Source: Lichtheimia corymbifera B2541 (taxonomy: Eukaryota > Mucoromycota > Mucoromycetes > Mucorales > Lichtheimiaceae). Taken from it: a DNA stretch of 48,553 bases. Every line of letters starts with the position of its first letter. Position 1 is the first letter of the stretch. The stretch spans positions 1 through 48,553 of the forward strand of contig JNEU01000892.1 in NCBI GenBank assembly GCA_000697475.1, written 5' to 3'. The notes beneath the pieces are model-generated. The model saw only the letters and a list, made by a program, of their open reading frames with translations. It was not told the DNA's origin and ran no database searches. Shown in pieces: positions 1-14,732 of the stretch. The translations under genes were made by a program, and so were the position numbers.

Positions 1-256
1 CCATTGTATACATCATACCATCAAAATCACGATCATGAAGGTAAAATCATCAGCTACCATAATAGATTAAAGGGTTACTCACTAAGAATGCCACATGTTA
101 TGTGGTTTCCAACTATTGCACCCTTTTTATCATGGGATGACCTGGCGATATTATTCATACAAAAGCGAGTATAATATTTACAAGTGAAATGAATTGCAAA
201 GTATAGCATGTATGCTTTGTGCATAGTTGTAAATTGTGCATGTATACATGTGCCAT

Positions 257-396
257 GATGGATGCATTGCATGAAAGACTCGAGTGCAAAAATGGTGCGG
301 GCATGGTGGATATATACACGTGACGTGATGAATGCGTTGCATGAAAGACCCGAATGCGAAAATGGTGCGGGTATGATGAATAATGCACGTGATATT
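257..396. repeat. 70-bp tandem duplication with TGGTGCGGG motifs
   Basis: Two adjacent diverged copies of a 70-bp unit run from 257 to 326 and 327 to 396. Both contain TTGCATGAAAGAC followed by AATGGTGCGGG and end in a CACGTGA box. Two more copies of the TGGTGCGGG core follow at 483-491 and 505-513 outside the duplicated unit. No coding reading of the stretch is convincing. The rest of 1-1135 shows nothing I can call; it is AT-rich intergenic DNA. Confidence 0.75.
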
Positions 397-1135
397 ATGC
401 CAGCGAGGGCAGAAAGGTGCTGTGTTTATATCACTTCATATTATTGGCTGATCTGAGTATATGACTAGCATGCCTAGTTTTTTGGTGCGGGTGAGATGGG
501 ATTTTGGTGCGGGCGTAGTAATTCCCATCACTAAAAGCGTCGCCTGCTCAATATGCACGCCCCCTCCTTGTTATGCCATTATTATATATCACGTCATCTT
601 GTACTGCTCAATCTGACATCTTCATATCTGCATGTACCTGAATGTCGTTAATTGCAGATGGTGTGTGTCATCCACTCATTGTATTCACTACCATAACCAT
701 CCATAGGTATGCTTTATATTTCATCTTTGTATTTGCATTGTGTAATTCAATGTCTATCATTATACTGCTGATACCACATAGCAGCTCTTGTGTGATGATA
801 TGCAGTAGCGCCGTCGATGAGTTGCATAAGCATGCATGATCGCTGTTTTGTTCAGCAACCACGCAACCAGATCTGTGGATACAACAGCAACATCCCTTAT
901 CACTGCTTTTTTTTATTCGCTTTATAGCGTGTTATTATGATACAATAGTCGAATGGGATTCAGATAACTCGTGTTTTTATTGAGCATGCTAGGTGATTAT
1001 TCAAGATGTCCATATGTATACCTTCTAAAAGCAGAAAAGATAATAATAAAAGATAACAATCCATATCATCGCAACATTAGTTAGACTGTTGTGTGTAACT
1101 TTCAGGGTGACGCATTATTGTACTCACGTTGACAG

Positions 1136-1204
1136 ATGTTTGCAGATCTTGCACGCGAAGCCACCGAGATCGGTTTCAAATGCCTCCCAGATTTGTTGGT
1201 TTGA
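1136..1204 (+). promoter_or_regulatory. possible 22-codon uORF upstream of ADE5,7
   Basis: An ATG at 1136 opens a 22-codon frame that ends at a TGA at 1202-1204, 35 bases before the main ATG at 1240. It would be read before the ADE5,7 start if the mRNA begins upstream of 1136. The transcription start is not visible, so the uORF may lie outside the mRNA or be removed by a leader intron. Confidence 0.3.
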
Positions 1205-1239
1205 GACACGGTGTCCTTCTCTAACCCCACGTTTTCCTA

Positions 1240-3971
<2,732 letters not shown>

Positions 3972-4128
3972 TCATTAAGGGATAGCCACCACACAACAAC
4001 AACAACATCACACACGCACACACAAAATTCATACACGTCTATACACACACATAACACACATATCATGTATAAAAAGAACCGCATTTACTTGTCTGCAGCG
4101 CATAAAACATTCGCTCCCATGCTGCATA

Positions 4129-4134
4129 AATAAA
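4129..4134 (+). terminator. AATAAA polyadenylation signal of ADE5,7
   Basis: A canonical AATAAA lies 158 bases after the ADE5,7 stop codon and 113 bases before the next start. It is the only full match in this gap. Confidence 0.5.
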
Positions 4135-4246
4135 GATTCTGTATTGTAATCGTAATCCCGTCTGCTGACAAATCATTCTAACAACTTTTTCTTGGGACCT
4201 ATTACCACCATTAATCATTCTTTTTTCTTTCCTTTCCCTATCAATC

Positions 4247-5117
4247 ATGGCTACCACAAAGAATATCGTCCTCAAGATTGATGTCATTAGTGATACGATT
4301 TGTCCTTGGTATGTTCTGCTCTCACACCCCTTTGAGTAAATACATTTATTTATTGTTGACTACATGCATCATAACTACACTGAACCAGGTGCTTTATCGG
4401 GAAACGAAGACTTGAGAAGGCAATGAGGCAGTTTACGTCAACGCATCCCAATGTCTCTTTTGATGTGGAATGGCACCCATTTCAACTCTCACCCACCATG
4501 TCAAAGACAAACCCGAAGCCAAAGATGGAGCACTATATTCGCAAGTTTGGAGAAGAACGCGCCAATGCTATGGTGCCTTATATCAAAAGTGTTGGTGAAC
4601 CAGAAGGCATCTCCTTTTCATATGGTGGAGTAATGGCCAATACGCTTGATTCGCACCGTCTTATTCACTGGTCCCGACAATTTGGATGCCAAAATCAAGT
4701 CGTTGAAGAGCTTTTCAGGGATTACTTTGAACGCGAGCAGAACATTGGTGATGCATCTGTTTTGGCAGCAGCAGCTGAACGTGCTGGTATCGATAAGAAC
4801 AAGGTAATCGTCATGCATGCTTGCATGCTTTGTCATTCTCACTGACAACATTTACATATTAGGCGTTGTCCTATCTGAAATCGGATCAAGATGTTGATAG
4901 TGTGCGTGCAGCAGTGGAAGAAAATAGAATCAACAGCATGGGAGGCGTACCCAATTACAAGATCCAGCACAAGTAGGTCCAGTGTATACATATACAATCA
5001 TTCCACTGACACGTTCTCCCCCTCTACTATAGGTTTACTTTTCCAGGGGCTCAGGAACCTGCTTCGTTTGTAGCATTCTTTGAAAAGGCCTTGCAGCAAT
5101 TACAAAGTACCTTATAA
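4247..5117 (+). CDS. DsbA-family thioredoxin-fold oxidoreductase, FrnE-like
   Basis: This is a 223-residue protein of the FrnE/2-hydroxychromene-2-carboxylate isomerase-like branch of the DsbA family. Exons are 4247-4308, 4389-4803, 4863-4972 and 5033-5117. The first beta strand VLKIDVISDTICPWCFIGKRR carries a CPWC redox site split by intron 1 (TG|G). The alpha-helical insertion with NTLDSHRLIHW and the C-terminal GGVPNYKI and FTFPGAQ segments are typical of the family; the cis-proline precedes NYK. No signal peptide is visible, so a cytosolic location is likely. The gene starts 113 bases after the ADE5,7 polyA signal and ends tail-to-tail with TOP2. The physiological substrate cannot be told from sequence. 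Confidence 0.9.
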
Positions 5118-5133
5118 GCTAGTTATAATACGC

Positions 5134-5139
5134 AATAAA
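5134..5139 (+). terminator. AATAAA polyadenylation signal of the FrnE-like gene
   Basis: An AATAAA lies 17 bases after the stop at 5117. The opposing signal of TOP2 is only 46 bases further on, so the two 3' untranslated regions probably abut or overlap. Confidence 0.5.
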
Positions 5140-5184
5140 AAGTAAAATTGTTCTTACAAATGCCATAACGGCTCGCTATATATG

Positions 5185-5190
5185 TTTATT
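5185..5190 (-). terminator. AATAAA polyadenylation signal of TOP2
   Basis: TTTATT on the plus strand reads AATAAA on the minus strand, about 30 bases downstream of the TOP2 stop codon at 5219-5221. Confidence 0.45.
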
Positions 5191-5218
5191 GCTTCTAACA
5201 ATGTGGATTGCGTACAAA

Positions 5219-8200
5219 CTAATCTTCTGTTTTAGCTGCTGCTTTGGCCTTTGGCTTGGCAGGTGCTCTCTTTCGTTTGCGGGTGGTTGCACTTGCTAAC
5301 GGCTTGGCTGCCTTTGCGATTTGTTCATCTTCTTCCAGGATTTCCTGTAAACATAGCGTAAGAAAAAAAATAACCTTTTTCACTACTTGTATTAAACACA
5401 TACCTCCCAACGCTCCAGAATGACCTTGAGATCCTTTCTCCAAAAGTCCTTGGGGTCGGTTGCTTTGATAGTCTCCACTTCTTTCAATTTCTCCTCACGT
5501 TGTCTCTTCAATTCTTCGACCTATGGACATGATACGTGAATAATAATCGCCTATATCCGTTGTTGTGATCAGCTACCGTACCTTCTTCATTGTAAAGCCA
5601 CGGACGTTGATGGAAAATAAATAATCATAGCCATCTCCTCCTTGTTGCTGTTCACTGGGTTGTGCTCCCTCGTCGTCGTCCTCAGTTGCCAGCACATTGC
5701 GTTTCTTGAAAGGATAGATGCGCTTGAGACCATGCTTTTCAAAGTCGGCAATGACATCCTCCTCTGGGCGATTGATATAGTGCAGTTTCTTGTCAATCAC
5801 CAGCTCCATGAATCGTGCCTTGTTATCCAAGCGCATGAATTGGTCCTCCAGAACACGGATCATGTATTCCTAATCAACATGCAATTGAGCATCTGATTCT
5901 TGAATATCATCACCCATGGATCCTTACTTACCTTGCGCTTCGTATAGTATTCCAAGCGAAGAGGATAGAATTCGCGCATAACATCTTCTGGGCCGCTATA
6001 ACGCTTCAGACGACCATCCTTGTCGAAACAAACAATATTGGTTGTGGCGATCGTTGATTGGATTTTGAGAGCCTTGAGAAGTCCAATGTCCTCAGCCTTG
6101 TTCAAGTTGGTCTCGTCAATTTGGACAGTAAATTCGATGGCACAATCGGTTGAGTTGTTGCTGTAATCCTGTAAAAGGTTTTAGCTTCATGACATTATCA
6201 TAAAAGACGCGCGGTACTTACCAAGATGTTGATTTCAGGCTTCTTGCCGTCCTTGGGATCACGCATGGTTTCAAGGTTATCTCTAAAGGTATCGGTCCAC
6301 AAGCGTACGGGTAGTTCTGTGACCTTGATGCTGCTGTCTTCTTGAACGTTGGCAATGCCATTGCATGAATATCGACCTGTCACAGCTGTTGGTTCAATTG
6401 ATCCCTAAAAAAGATAGCATGAGTCACAGTATACAAATGCCTTTAGAAAGCAACTACGCACCCTGAATCCTCTAAACCATGGGTTCATTGGCTGAGGCTC
6501 TTCGCCATCCATCATTCGAAGAAGATTATCCACAATGTCCTTGGGGTTGTAATTGGGAATGCTTGTGCTCCAACCTGCAATGAAACATGGGAATGTGAGT
6601 ACCATCCTACCAGGAGCAAAAACGTATGTCCTCCTTTTACCTGTTCCGATACCATCTGCACCATTGACAAGCACCATTGGGATAACAGGCACATACCTTT
6701 GATGTATTGCGTTAGTCACTTTGAAGAAGCATCGATGAAAATGACGTACCAGTTGGGTTCAATGGATTTGTTTTCTTCAATCAGGTAATCAAGGATATCG
6801 TCGTCATCGGGGTGGAAGATATGTCGAGTGATTTTTGAAAGACGTGTGAACAGATAACGAGGACTAGCAGCAGCTTTACCACCCTATGGGTTGTAGGCAT
6901 GAGTAAATGTATATCATGACGGACCATGAAAAAGATCTCTTACCTCATGTCGGGTACCAAATTGACCAGCGGGTACAAGCAAGTTGATATTGTTACTGCC
7001 AACGAAATCCTGGGCCATGTTGATGATGGTAGCGGCAACACTAGCTTCACCGTGATGATATTTGGTAACACCAGCAACGTGGTTAGCCAATTGAGCGACC
7101 TAATAATGAGCAACAAGAGAATCAGCATATATATATATGGATATGTGCATCCTATTTTACCTTGACTTCAGTATTCTTGGATCGTCTCATGGTACCGAAT
7201 AAAACCTTGCGTTGACCAGGCTTCAAGCCATCCACCACGGAAGGAATGGATCGAATGTTATCCGCCATACTGAATAGCATAAGCTCTCGGTTGACAAAGT
7301 CAGAGATTTTGATGCGGTTGACGTTGTGATCGATGTAAATGTCAGGCTAAATGATATATAAGTATGCGTTGTTGATCCATGATGTATATATCTTACCGAA
7401 TAGCCAGTCAACCAATCCTTACGCTCACTGATCTTCTTTTTGCTGAATGCCATTTCAATCAACTTTCGGTCGTCTTGATCCACTGTTTGGAATTCCTTTC
7501 GGTGCAAGTCAAGGTTCGAAAAGTATTTACGGGCATCTGATCGATCGGAAGTACCCAGACCCTATCATCCAAAGTAAGCAACAGATAATCCAGAATATGA
7601 TGGTCGACTTACCTTGAAGTACTTGGGTTCCCATTCGTTGTTACGATTGTTCTCCAAAGCCCATGCCTCATATTCTGGGATCGTAAAGAAAGGAATCTCT
7701 TCTTTGGTGCGCTTGTGTTTACACTGTCAATGGAAATAAAAGGTTAGCGTCAAGAAAGTAATCGCATGATATTACTTGTTTACCTTGATAATGGGTGTGA
7801 TAAACTCCAAAAGGAAACCAGGGATATCAAGGAGGGATGGGAACATTTCATCAATGAAGTTGATAATGAGACCCTTGATGTGAGAGCCATCGTGATCCTA
7901 TAATACCATTGTTAATCATCCCAAGCCGAATAACGCACATGCCTCGTCATTGTACCTGATCCGTCATAATCATCAGCTTGCCATATCGAAGCTCATCCAC
8001 GCTGGTGTATGTTTTGCCGTGTTTCAAACCAATGATTTGCTTGATGTTGCTGATTTCTGCATTTCCCATGATTTGCTGGTTGCTGGCATCACGCACATTG
8101 AGAAGTTTACCACGAAGAGGGAATACACCATACAAATCACGACCAACAACCGATAAACCACTGAGGACAAGGGCTTTGGCTGAATCACCTTCCGTCAAGA

Positions 8201-10168
8201 TGAGCGTGCAGTTCTTATTGTGGGGTCTCAAGCCGGCAAGGTTGGCGTCTTCAAGCTTGGGGATCTTGAGTCGACTAGATACAAGCAGGATTAGATCATT
8301 TGAACATATATGTATATAGGTGAGTTCTGAACTTACCGAGACATTTGACCACGGTCTTGTTTAGCCATCTGCTCCTCTTCACGTGTACGGAATGACTTGA
8401 TGATATTGTCAATGATACCCGACTTGGTCACTATGGCATAATATGAGCTTCGAATCCAAAATGACGATGAAAGAACCTTACCATTCTTGATGAAAGCGTC
8501 ACTTGGTTTATAGGACGAGCCAAAGGAACTTGCACGCAGCGTCATATTTTCCTTGGTTTGTGAGTCGAAAGAAGGATTCTCAATGAGACAATTGATGAAG
8601 ATGCAAATATGATTTTTGACTTGGAAGGGCTTGATGTTTTTGCTGCCACATCCCTTTTGCACCGCAGGCATGATAGCTTTGACGATTTGATCCACAACAT
8701 GATTGACGTGCACACCACCCTTGGCAGTACAAATGGAATTGACAAAGCTGATCTGAAAAAGTAAAAGAGAGAGATATAGAGTGAGTTATACATGCATGGT
8801 CATCATATCCCATTTGACGCTACCTGATTGAATTGACCATCGCTGACCGAAAAGCTGACTTGCCAACGATCCGATTCAGTGGCTGTATCATGGACAATGG
8901 ATTTCTTGTTCTCGGCCTGCTTGGTTTCAAGGACCTTGGTGTACAATTCTGCATACTTTGGGAATGATTTGATGGGAATCTTGGTGCCATTGAGGTAAAC
9001 CGAGACGCCTTGTACACAGCCTGCCAAGTCGTAAACGCGCTTTTTGATCAATGCCTCGAAATCTTCATCCATCTCTGTCAATTTGAACTTTGCCAAGTCT
9101 GGTTTGAATGAAATGCGCGTAAATTCTTCACCACGCTTGTTGGGAGTGACTCTGGGCTTTCCTTTCTTTGACATGTTGTCATTGAATGTTTGTCGATACT
9201 TGAGCTGGCGTTCTTTGTCTGCTGTCTCAACAATGAATTCGGTACTGAAAATGTTGCACAACTTGGCACCATAACCATTGCGACCACCCGTCACTTTTTT
9301 CTGATTGTCGTCATAGTTGGAAGATGTCAGCAAGTGTCCAAAGATCAATTCGGGGACAAAGACGTTCTCCTCCTTGTGCATCGTCACCGGAATACCACGG
9401 CCATTGTTGTACACTGAAATCAGATTGGATTCTCGATCGATCAAGACTTTGATGGTGTTCATTGTAGGATCACGAATCTAATGTAATAAAAAAAGGTTAA
9501 CATGATTCATGCATATAGGCATCACGTGATAATATACCTTGTTATCAGCTGCATTGACCAAGATTTCATCCACGATCTTGTACAAGCCAGGAACATACTT
9601 GATCTTGCGTCGCTTGATAAGATCTTCATCGGAATCATAGACCCACATCTCCTGCTCCTCAAGTTCGATAGATCCAACGTAGGTGTCAGGACGTAACAAG
9701 ATGTGTTCAAGCTGAGTCTTCTTTTTGTAAATCTCCTCAATCGTACGCTCTTCATAGTCGCCTTTGGGTTTGGATGATGCCTTTGGTGCTGGAGACTTGT
9801 TTTCATCAGAAGGAGTGGCCTCTTTCATAGTGGTATCGCCATCTGCATCAGTGCCTCTCGACTTTGCTGCTGCCTCTTTCATCATTACATCGATCCCTTT
9901 GCTTTTGCTGTTGGCTGCTGTCTTTTTGGGTGCTGCTGGTGCTTTGGGTTTGGCGGCCTTCTTGGGAGCGGCTGATGTCGTCTTTGTCTATATCGTTTGA
10001 TGGAAGGACACGCGATGAGTGATCTATGCAGGTAAAAAGGGGATCGTGCACATGGAGACCTACTTTTTTACGTGGACGTTCTTCCTCTTCTTCAGGAGCG
10101 TAATCAGACTCGGCATCCGATTCGACAAAGTCGTTGTCGGACATGAAATCGTCGTCAGAGATGGTCAT
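5219..10168 (-). CDS. TOP2: DNA topoisomerase II
   Basis: This ATP-dependent type IIA topoisomerase passes one duplex through a double-strand break in the nucleus. Nineteen exons (minus order: 10168-10064, 9987-9538, 9477-8824, 8752-8482, 8430-8337, 8274-7956, 7897-7784, 7723-7613, 7561-7397, 7346-7161, 7099-6944, 6883-6750, 6696-6641, 6574-6462, 6404-6222, 6168-5932, 5869-5582, 5520-5404, 5344-5219) close in frame to 1292 residues. The N-terminal extension (about 1-112) is acidic, then Ala/Pro/Lys-rich. The GHKL ATPase follows, with EILVNAADNK near 185. TOPRIM has EGDSAK at about 553-558 and TDQDHDGSH at about 629-637. The winged-helix motif ASPRYLFT puts the catalytic tyrosine at about residue 885. 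The core ends near 1250, leaving only about 40 residues of Lys/Arg/Ala-rich tail, much shorter than the C-terminal domains of yeast or human enzymes. Confidence 0.97.
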
Positions 10169-10425
10169 TGTGAGTTGTGTCAAAGAAAGGAAGAGGTAAA
10201 AGGGCAACCAGAGTCAAAAGAACGAAAAGGGGAATTGGTCGGTCAAATCACGGTTCGCGCTCCACTTACACCCAGCCACTTAATTTACGCGTTTAGGTAC
10301 GCCACACTTGACCTATTGAATCACATGGTTCCAGGTCCCAGTTTTCCCTCTTTTGTGTCACACCATTTGTTGATATATCCACATGCACACATACACACTT
10401 TTTTAATGCTGGTAATACTTGAAAA
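10169..10425 (-). promoter_or_regulatory. TOP2 upstream region with MCB-like and E2F-like sites
   Basis: The 257 bases between the TOP2 start and the end of DDB1 contain ACGCGT at 10287-10292, the MluI cell-cycle box bound by MBF in ascomycete yeasts, and TTCGCGC at 10254-10260, an E2F-like core. They lie about 85-125 bases before the TOP2 ATG. A role in S-phase expression is inferred; the regulator in this organism is unknown. Confidence 0.4.
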
Positions 10426-13400
10426 CTATCGATAATTTGCTAGCTGCTCAATAATATCTTGTAGCTTCTCCACATCACAGGGTAGTAGACTGCCTCCGTT
10501 ACTGCCTTTGACTACCATTTCCTTCTCCATGTAAGATAGCTGTAGAAAACTTTCTACCAAATCACCATCTATAAAGTTGTGCGGTTCTGCTTTTCGTATT
10601 CCATTTTGAAACATTCTCCAAACACGATGCTCCAAGTTGCCAATGCTGGGACGAATATTCAAAATGTTCTGCTGTACCACCACTAAGAACTCGTACTGAT
10701 CTTGTTCCAAAGGTATGATCGATCCAATAGATCCTCCAACCGTTCCATACAATAATCGGCCACCGTCCCCAGTATCAGAGGGTTGTCGTGATATAGAGCC
10801 TATCCATCCATGTTATAAATAAAGAAATCATCCATGCTATACATATACTATGCTTCTTACCTTGCTTGATACTATTTACAAGCTCGCCAAGGTGATATTC
10901 TCCTACAATCTCCAATCGTCGGGCATCTTCTGACATTTGTCGAAGGATGAAAAAGTTATAACTTGCATCGGCACCGAGAAAGAGATCCTCTTTAAGTATC
11001 TTGACCGTTTGCATGTAATTCGGGTTGTAGTCGCTCGCCACCTTTTTCAGGCGTCGTTCAGCAGAATCATCAGGCTTGATGACGCTCATGGAGTGAATCA
11101 TATCGCCAACCAGGAGCATATCGTTACGGGTATCCAAGCTGAGAGCAATCATATTCGAATGAAGCTTGGGAACCAGCCTAAGCTTCTTTCCGCTTTCTTC
11201 ATCCTGTTTGAAACTCTCTAAAAAGTATAACTGAAAAGATGTCATGAGCGTGAGCGAGGTTGGAAACATGTATCCACGTGTCCTTACCGATCCATTCACC
11301 GACATGATTATAGAACCGAGATAGGGCTTCATGCTGTATACCACGCCAGAAACATTCACTGCATCCAATAGCTTGTATTCATAGTTGGTCAACACTTGAA
11401 AAGCAAGCACGCGTCCTGGAAGCTGATCCTTATCCTGCTCGCTGACTATGGCTGTTCCGACAAACACCACCTCAGATTCAAGTTCTTCCATGTATAAAGA
11501 GCACAGGCTTTCCACCACTTCATGTTCAAGAAGACTATACGCGTTCAACTCTATCCTATTCGTGAGTCATACAGCATTACAAGTCACTCGTCCAGGTTAT
11601 TTACCTTGAAGCGTACGAGCGTCGAATATCCGTAACCAGCCTGTATAGTGTTCAGAACCATCATCAATGTTACGCTTGACGGTGGATGTTCCAACGGCAA
11701 TCGTTTTTGTCTCCTCATGATAGAGCACCCGGCGAGCTGTCTCGTTATAAAGAGGCGCCTTGGTAATATGCAGCTTTCGCACAGGGTTAATACGACCAAA
11801 AACAAGGCTCCTGTCAGTCGCTACAATGACACCCTGATGGATCGGGTTATTGAATTCCTTGCACCCTCGAATTTCCTATACATCGGCACTTGTTAAAAGA
11901 TCATTATTACATGTACCAACACAGCATACCTTCAAATTAACTCCTGAGAAAACAAGTCTCTTGTTTTCACTGGTGATCATGGTAGGTCGATCTGATGCAG
12001 CAAATATGCAAGGCCGATTATTGTGAATCAGCTTGTGGAGGAAAACACTGTGGGTGCCCAGTGTAAGCTGCTTTTTGTCAACGAGACCTTGCTGTCCAAG
12101 CCGATAATAGACCAGCTGACCATCACCTTTTAAAAAGTGTCAGTGAAAAAAATCATCACCATCTACACGTATACAATTTACCCAGAGTCAACATCAAATA
12201 TTGTACGTGATCAAGTTCTGTAAGGACGACTGAACGAGGCACAAGGCCCTCAGCGGAAGCGTCTTGGGCCACGTTGGATAGGTCGGGTAACCGAAGCACT
12301 TGAATATGTTGTCCACCCCATAGACCAACAGCCACGTAGCTTTTTTGAAAATGACTGATATCCAAACATGAAATCTCATGACCCAGCATCTTTGGCCTAA
12401 GTAATCGGCTACCTTTTAGTATCATAGGTGACATGAATAGTCAAATAAAACTTACGCATCATATGCCAAACGGTTATCTTTAACCTCGATGCATATCAAT
12501 TCACCACGGCCAGAAGAAAGAACACACTGCGATCCATTCACAGCAGCCACCGTGATGACCTTGTCTGGAGCTGGTCGCCATTCATCCAATAACGCACCAT
12601 TCGGCTCATTTTCCACCAGTCTCACACCTGATGGAGTCACGTGAACGATGAGGTTGTCGACTTGATCAATGGCCAAGGTTGACTCCTCCAGCTTGAGTGC
12701 CGAAAACTCTGATAATTCCTCGACAACATCCGTTCCTGGCTCGATATAAAGAATACGCGTACCATGCACGGTGGAAATAACCATCGCGTTGTCAATGCTA
12801 TATAGAGTAAGAGATGAGTGGGCCATCTATAAGTACCTACCAAGTATGCATCTTACCTGGAATCCCCTTTTTGCTTTAGCGTCCAAACTCCCTTGATCCC
12901 TGCCATTGATAGCTCCGTTTTTGGTAAAAATCCAACACCATCTTGAACCATGCGTAGGGATCCATTATTGTCTGCCCCTGAACAGCACACCATTGTTTGC
13001 TATATAACCATTTTCGTCAGATTGTGTAGTTGATAGGGATCAAATCGACCATCACTTACTCTTCCTTGTTTGTCCAAGTCAAATAAACAAAAATCGACGA
13101 TTGGTGCCAAGCTTAAGAGTTCATCCAACACTGTGATTGGCTTGCTGTCCAACTTGATAAAGGTTGAATCTGCTTGTGCGGAGCCAAGGAATACACGGTC
13201 ATTCGGAAAAGGCACGATAGCCGTTGCTCTCACCACCTACATTTGTAAATTGATGAGATCAAACTATTGAATTGGAGAAAAAATCGATCCTCTTTTTTTT
13301 ACCGTGCCAAGGGACTCCAATGCAATTCGAACAACCGCGCCATTTATGTTGAACCATATACGTAGGACGTACAAGACACGTGACGTATCACTCAGGAAGC

Positions 13401-14507
13401 ATTGTATAGTGTTCTGTTCCTCATCGATGGTAAAGTCGCTATATCTAAAATACGCATTCGTGTGAGCGATGGAAAATGTAACCATGGAAACCATCCTAAT
13501 ACATACGCTGACATGATGGTGAAATTGATACTTGTAGATTTTGAATTATAGGTTCCCCTCTTGTCGTGGCAAGTGATGATACTATCGCTGACGACGCAAA
13601 AGCCAGTGTAAGGAGCTGGCATGGGAAGGAGCAAATAATCGCTGTCACGTGCATTGGCTTGATATCCAAATGCTTGCTCGTTGATGGATTTGATCTTCAG
13701 ATTGAGTTGATATGTCTTGATGAAGCGTCGTTTTCTCTCGTTGGCGTACAGCACGGCAATAGTCGGTTCTGGTTCATTGTCGAGAGCAACCAAGGATAAA
13801 ATCAGGAATTCGTCGATCCTAACATACATGGACAATGATCAATATTTGAGTACTTTTTTTGTGTGTGATTGTAATTACCTAATTGCAAAGGGTTCTGGAC
13901 GTAAGGTATTCACCGCTTTTGCCTTGCCTTTCCCGGAAGGAATGGGAGTGATAGGGAAGACATGTAATAATCCCGAATAAATACTTGCGACCACTAGGTT
14001 GCGTTCTCGGCCAATCGTTCTCACAAAGATATCATCAGCCAGTCGAGCAGGATGATGGCCAGGATGACCATGTTGTTCGGTAATGATGGTTGACTGGATC
14101 GGATCATAACTTAGGATACAATATCGGCCTTGGTCTGTAAAGATGAACAACGAGCACGTATCGCGACCCTGAACACCACCCTATAGTTAGCACGTGATCC
14201 CTCTTTTTGTATCCATAGCTTGACTCATTTACCTGCATTTGACAAGTCTCCAACGCCTCGATCCTTCCGTACAAGTTGAATTGATAGACCAGTGATAATA
14301 AATCGTTCTCAATGTTGTATACTTCGACAAAAGTCTCCTTGCTAGCATTGATGCATGAGCCAACTTGTTTTCCTCAACCAACCCATTGGGGGAATGCACC
14401 TACCTGACGATCAAGTCTATTCTATCCTTGACAATGAAGTTGCCCTTGACGGCTGCATTGACGGCAGTGGGAGCTTGAGCCGATGCCACATAATTGAATG
14501 TGCTCAT
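10426..14507 (-). CDS. DDB1: DNA damage-binding protein 1 (DDB1), CUL4 ubiquitin ligase adaptor
   Basis: This triple beta-propeller adaptor links CUL4-RBX1 to substrate receptors in the nucleus. Fourteen exons (minus order: 14507-14404, 14341-14233, 14180-13879, 13818-13507, 13444-13303, 13236-13060, 12999-12857, 12797-12456, 12396-12182, 12126-11930, 11875-11605, 11550-11288, 11230-10861, 10799-10426) close in frame to 1106 residues, close to the human length. The N-terminus NYVASAQAPTAVN matches the family start. Other landmarks are CSGADNNGSLRMVQDGVG, ASDRPTMI, FSGVNLK, the first-strand GTAIV of the CPSF_A region, NMIALSLDTRNDMLLVGDM, SDYNPNYMQTVKIL and FIDGDLVESFL in the C-terminal helical domain. 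The start at 14507 was chosen because an upstream in-frame extension to 14606 has no family similarity. DDB1 is absent from budding yeast, which fits a more basal or filamentous fungus. Confidence 0.95.
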
Positions 14508-14732
14508 GGACGATCGTTTCAGGCAGGAAAACTGCTCCGCATACACCACCACAAAGGTCCTGCTACTCGCTCTGTGTTTTAAATTGCCTAGAACCCAAGT
14601 TGTCATTAGGATAGGATGATAATGCAGATTTTATTAGTGGTATACAAGTAAAAAAATTGGATGTTGTAAATGAAGGATGTTGTTGAATGATCTAATGTAA
14701 GATGATGATGATGAAGAGGAGGGGAATCTAAT

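Noticed and set aside
75..272. end of a minus-strand gene at the left edge
   Set aside because: A short frame ends near a possible donor-like GTGAGT, but there is no recognisable protein and the rest would lie outside the window.
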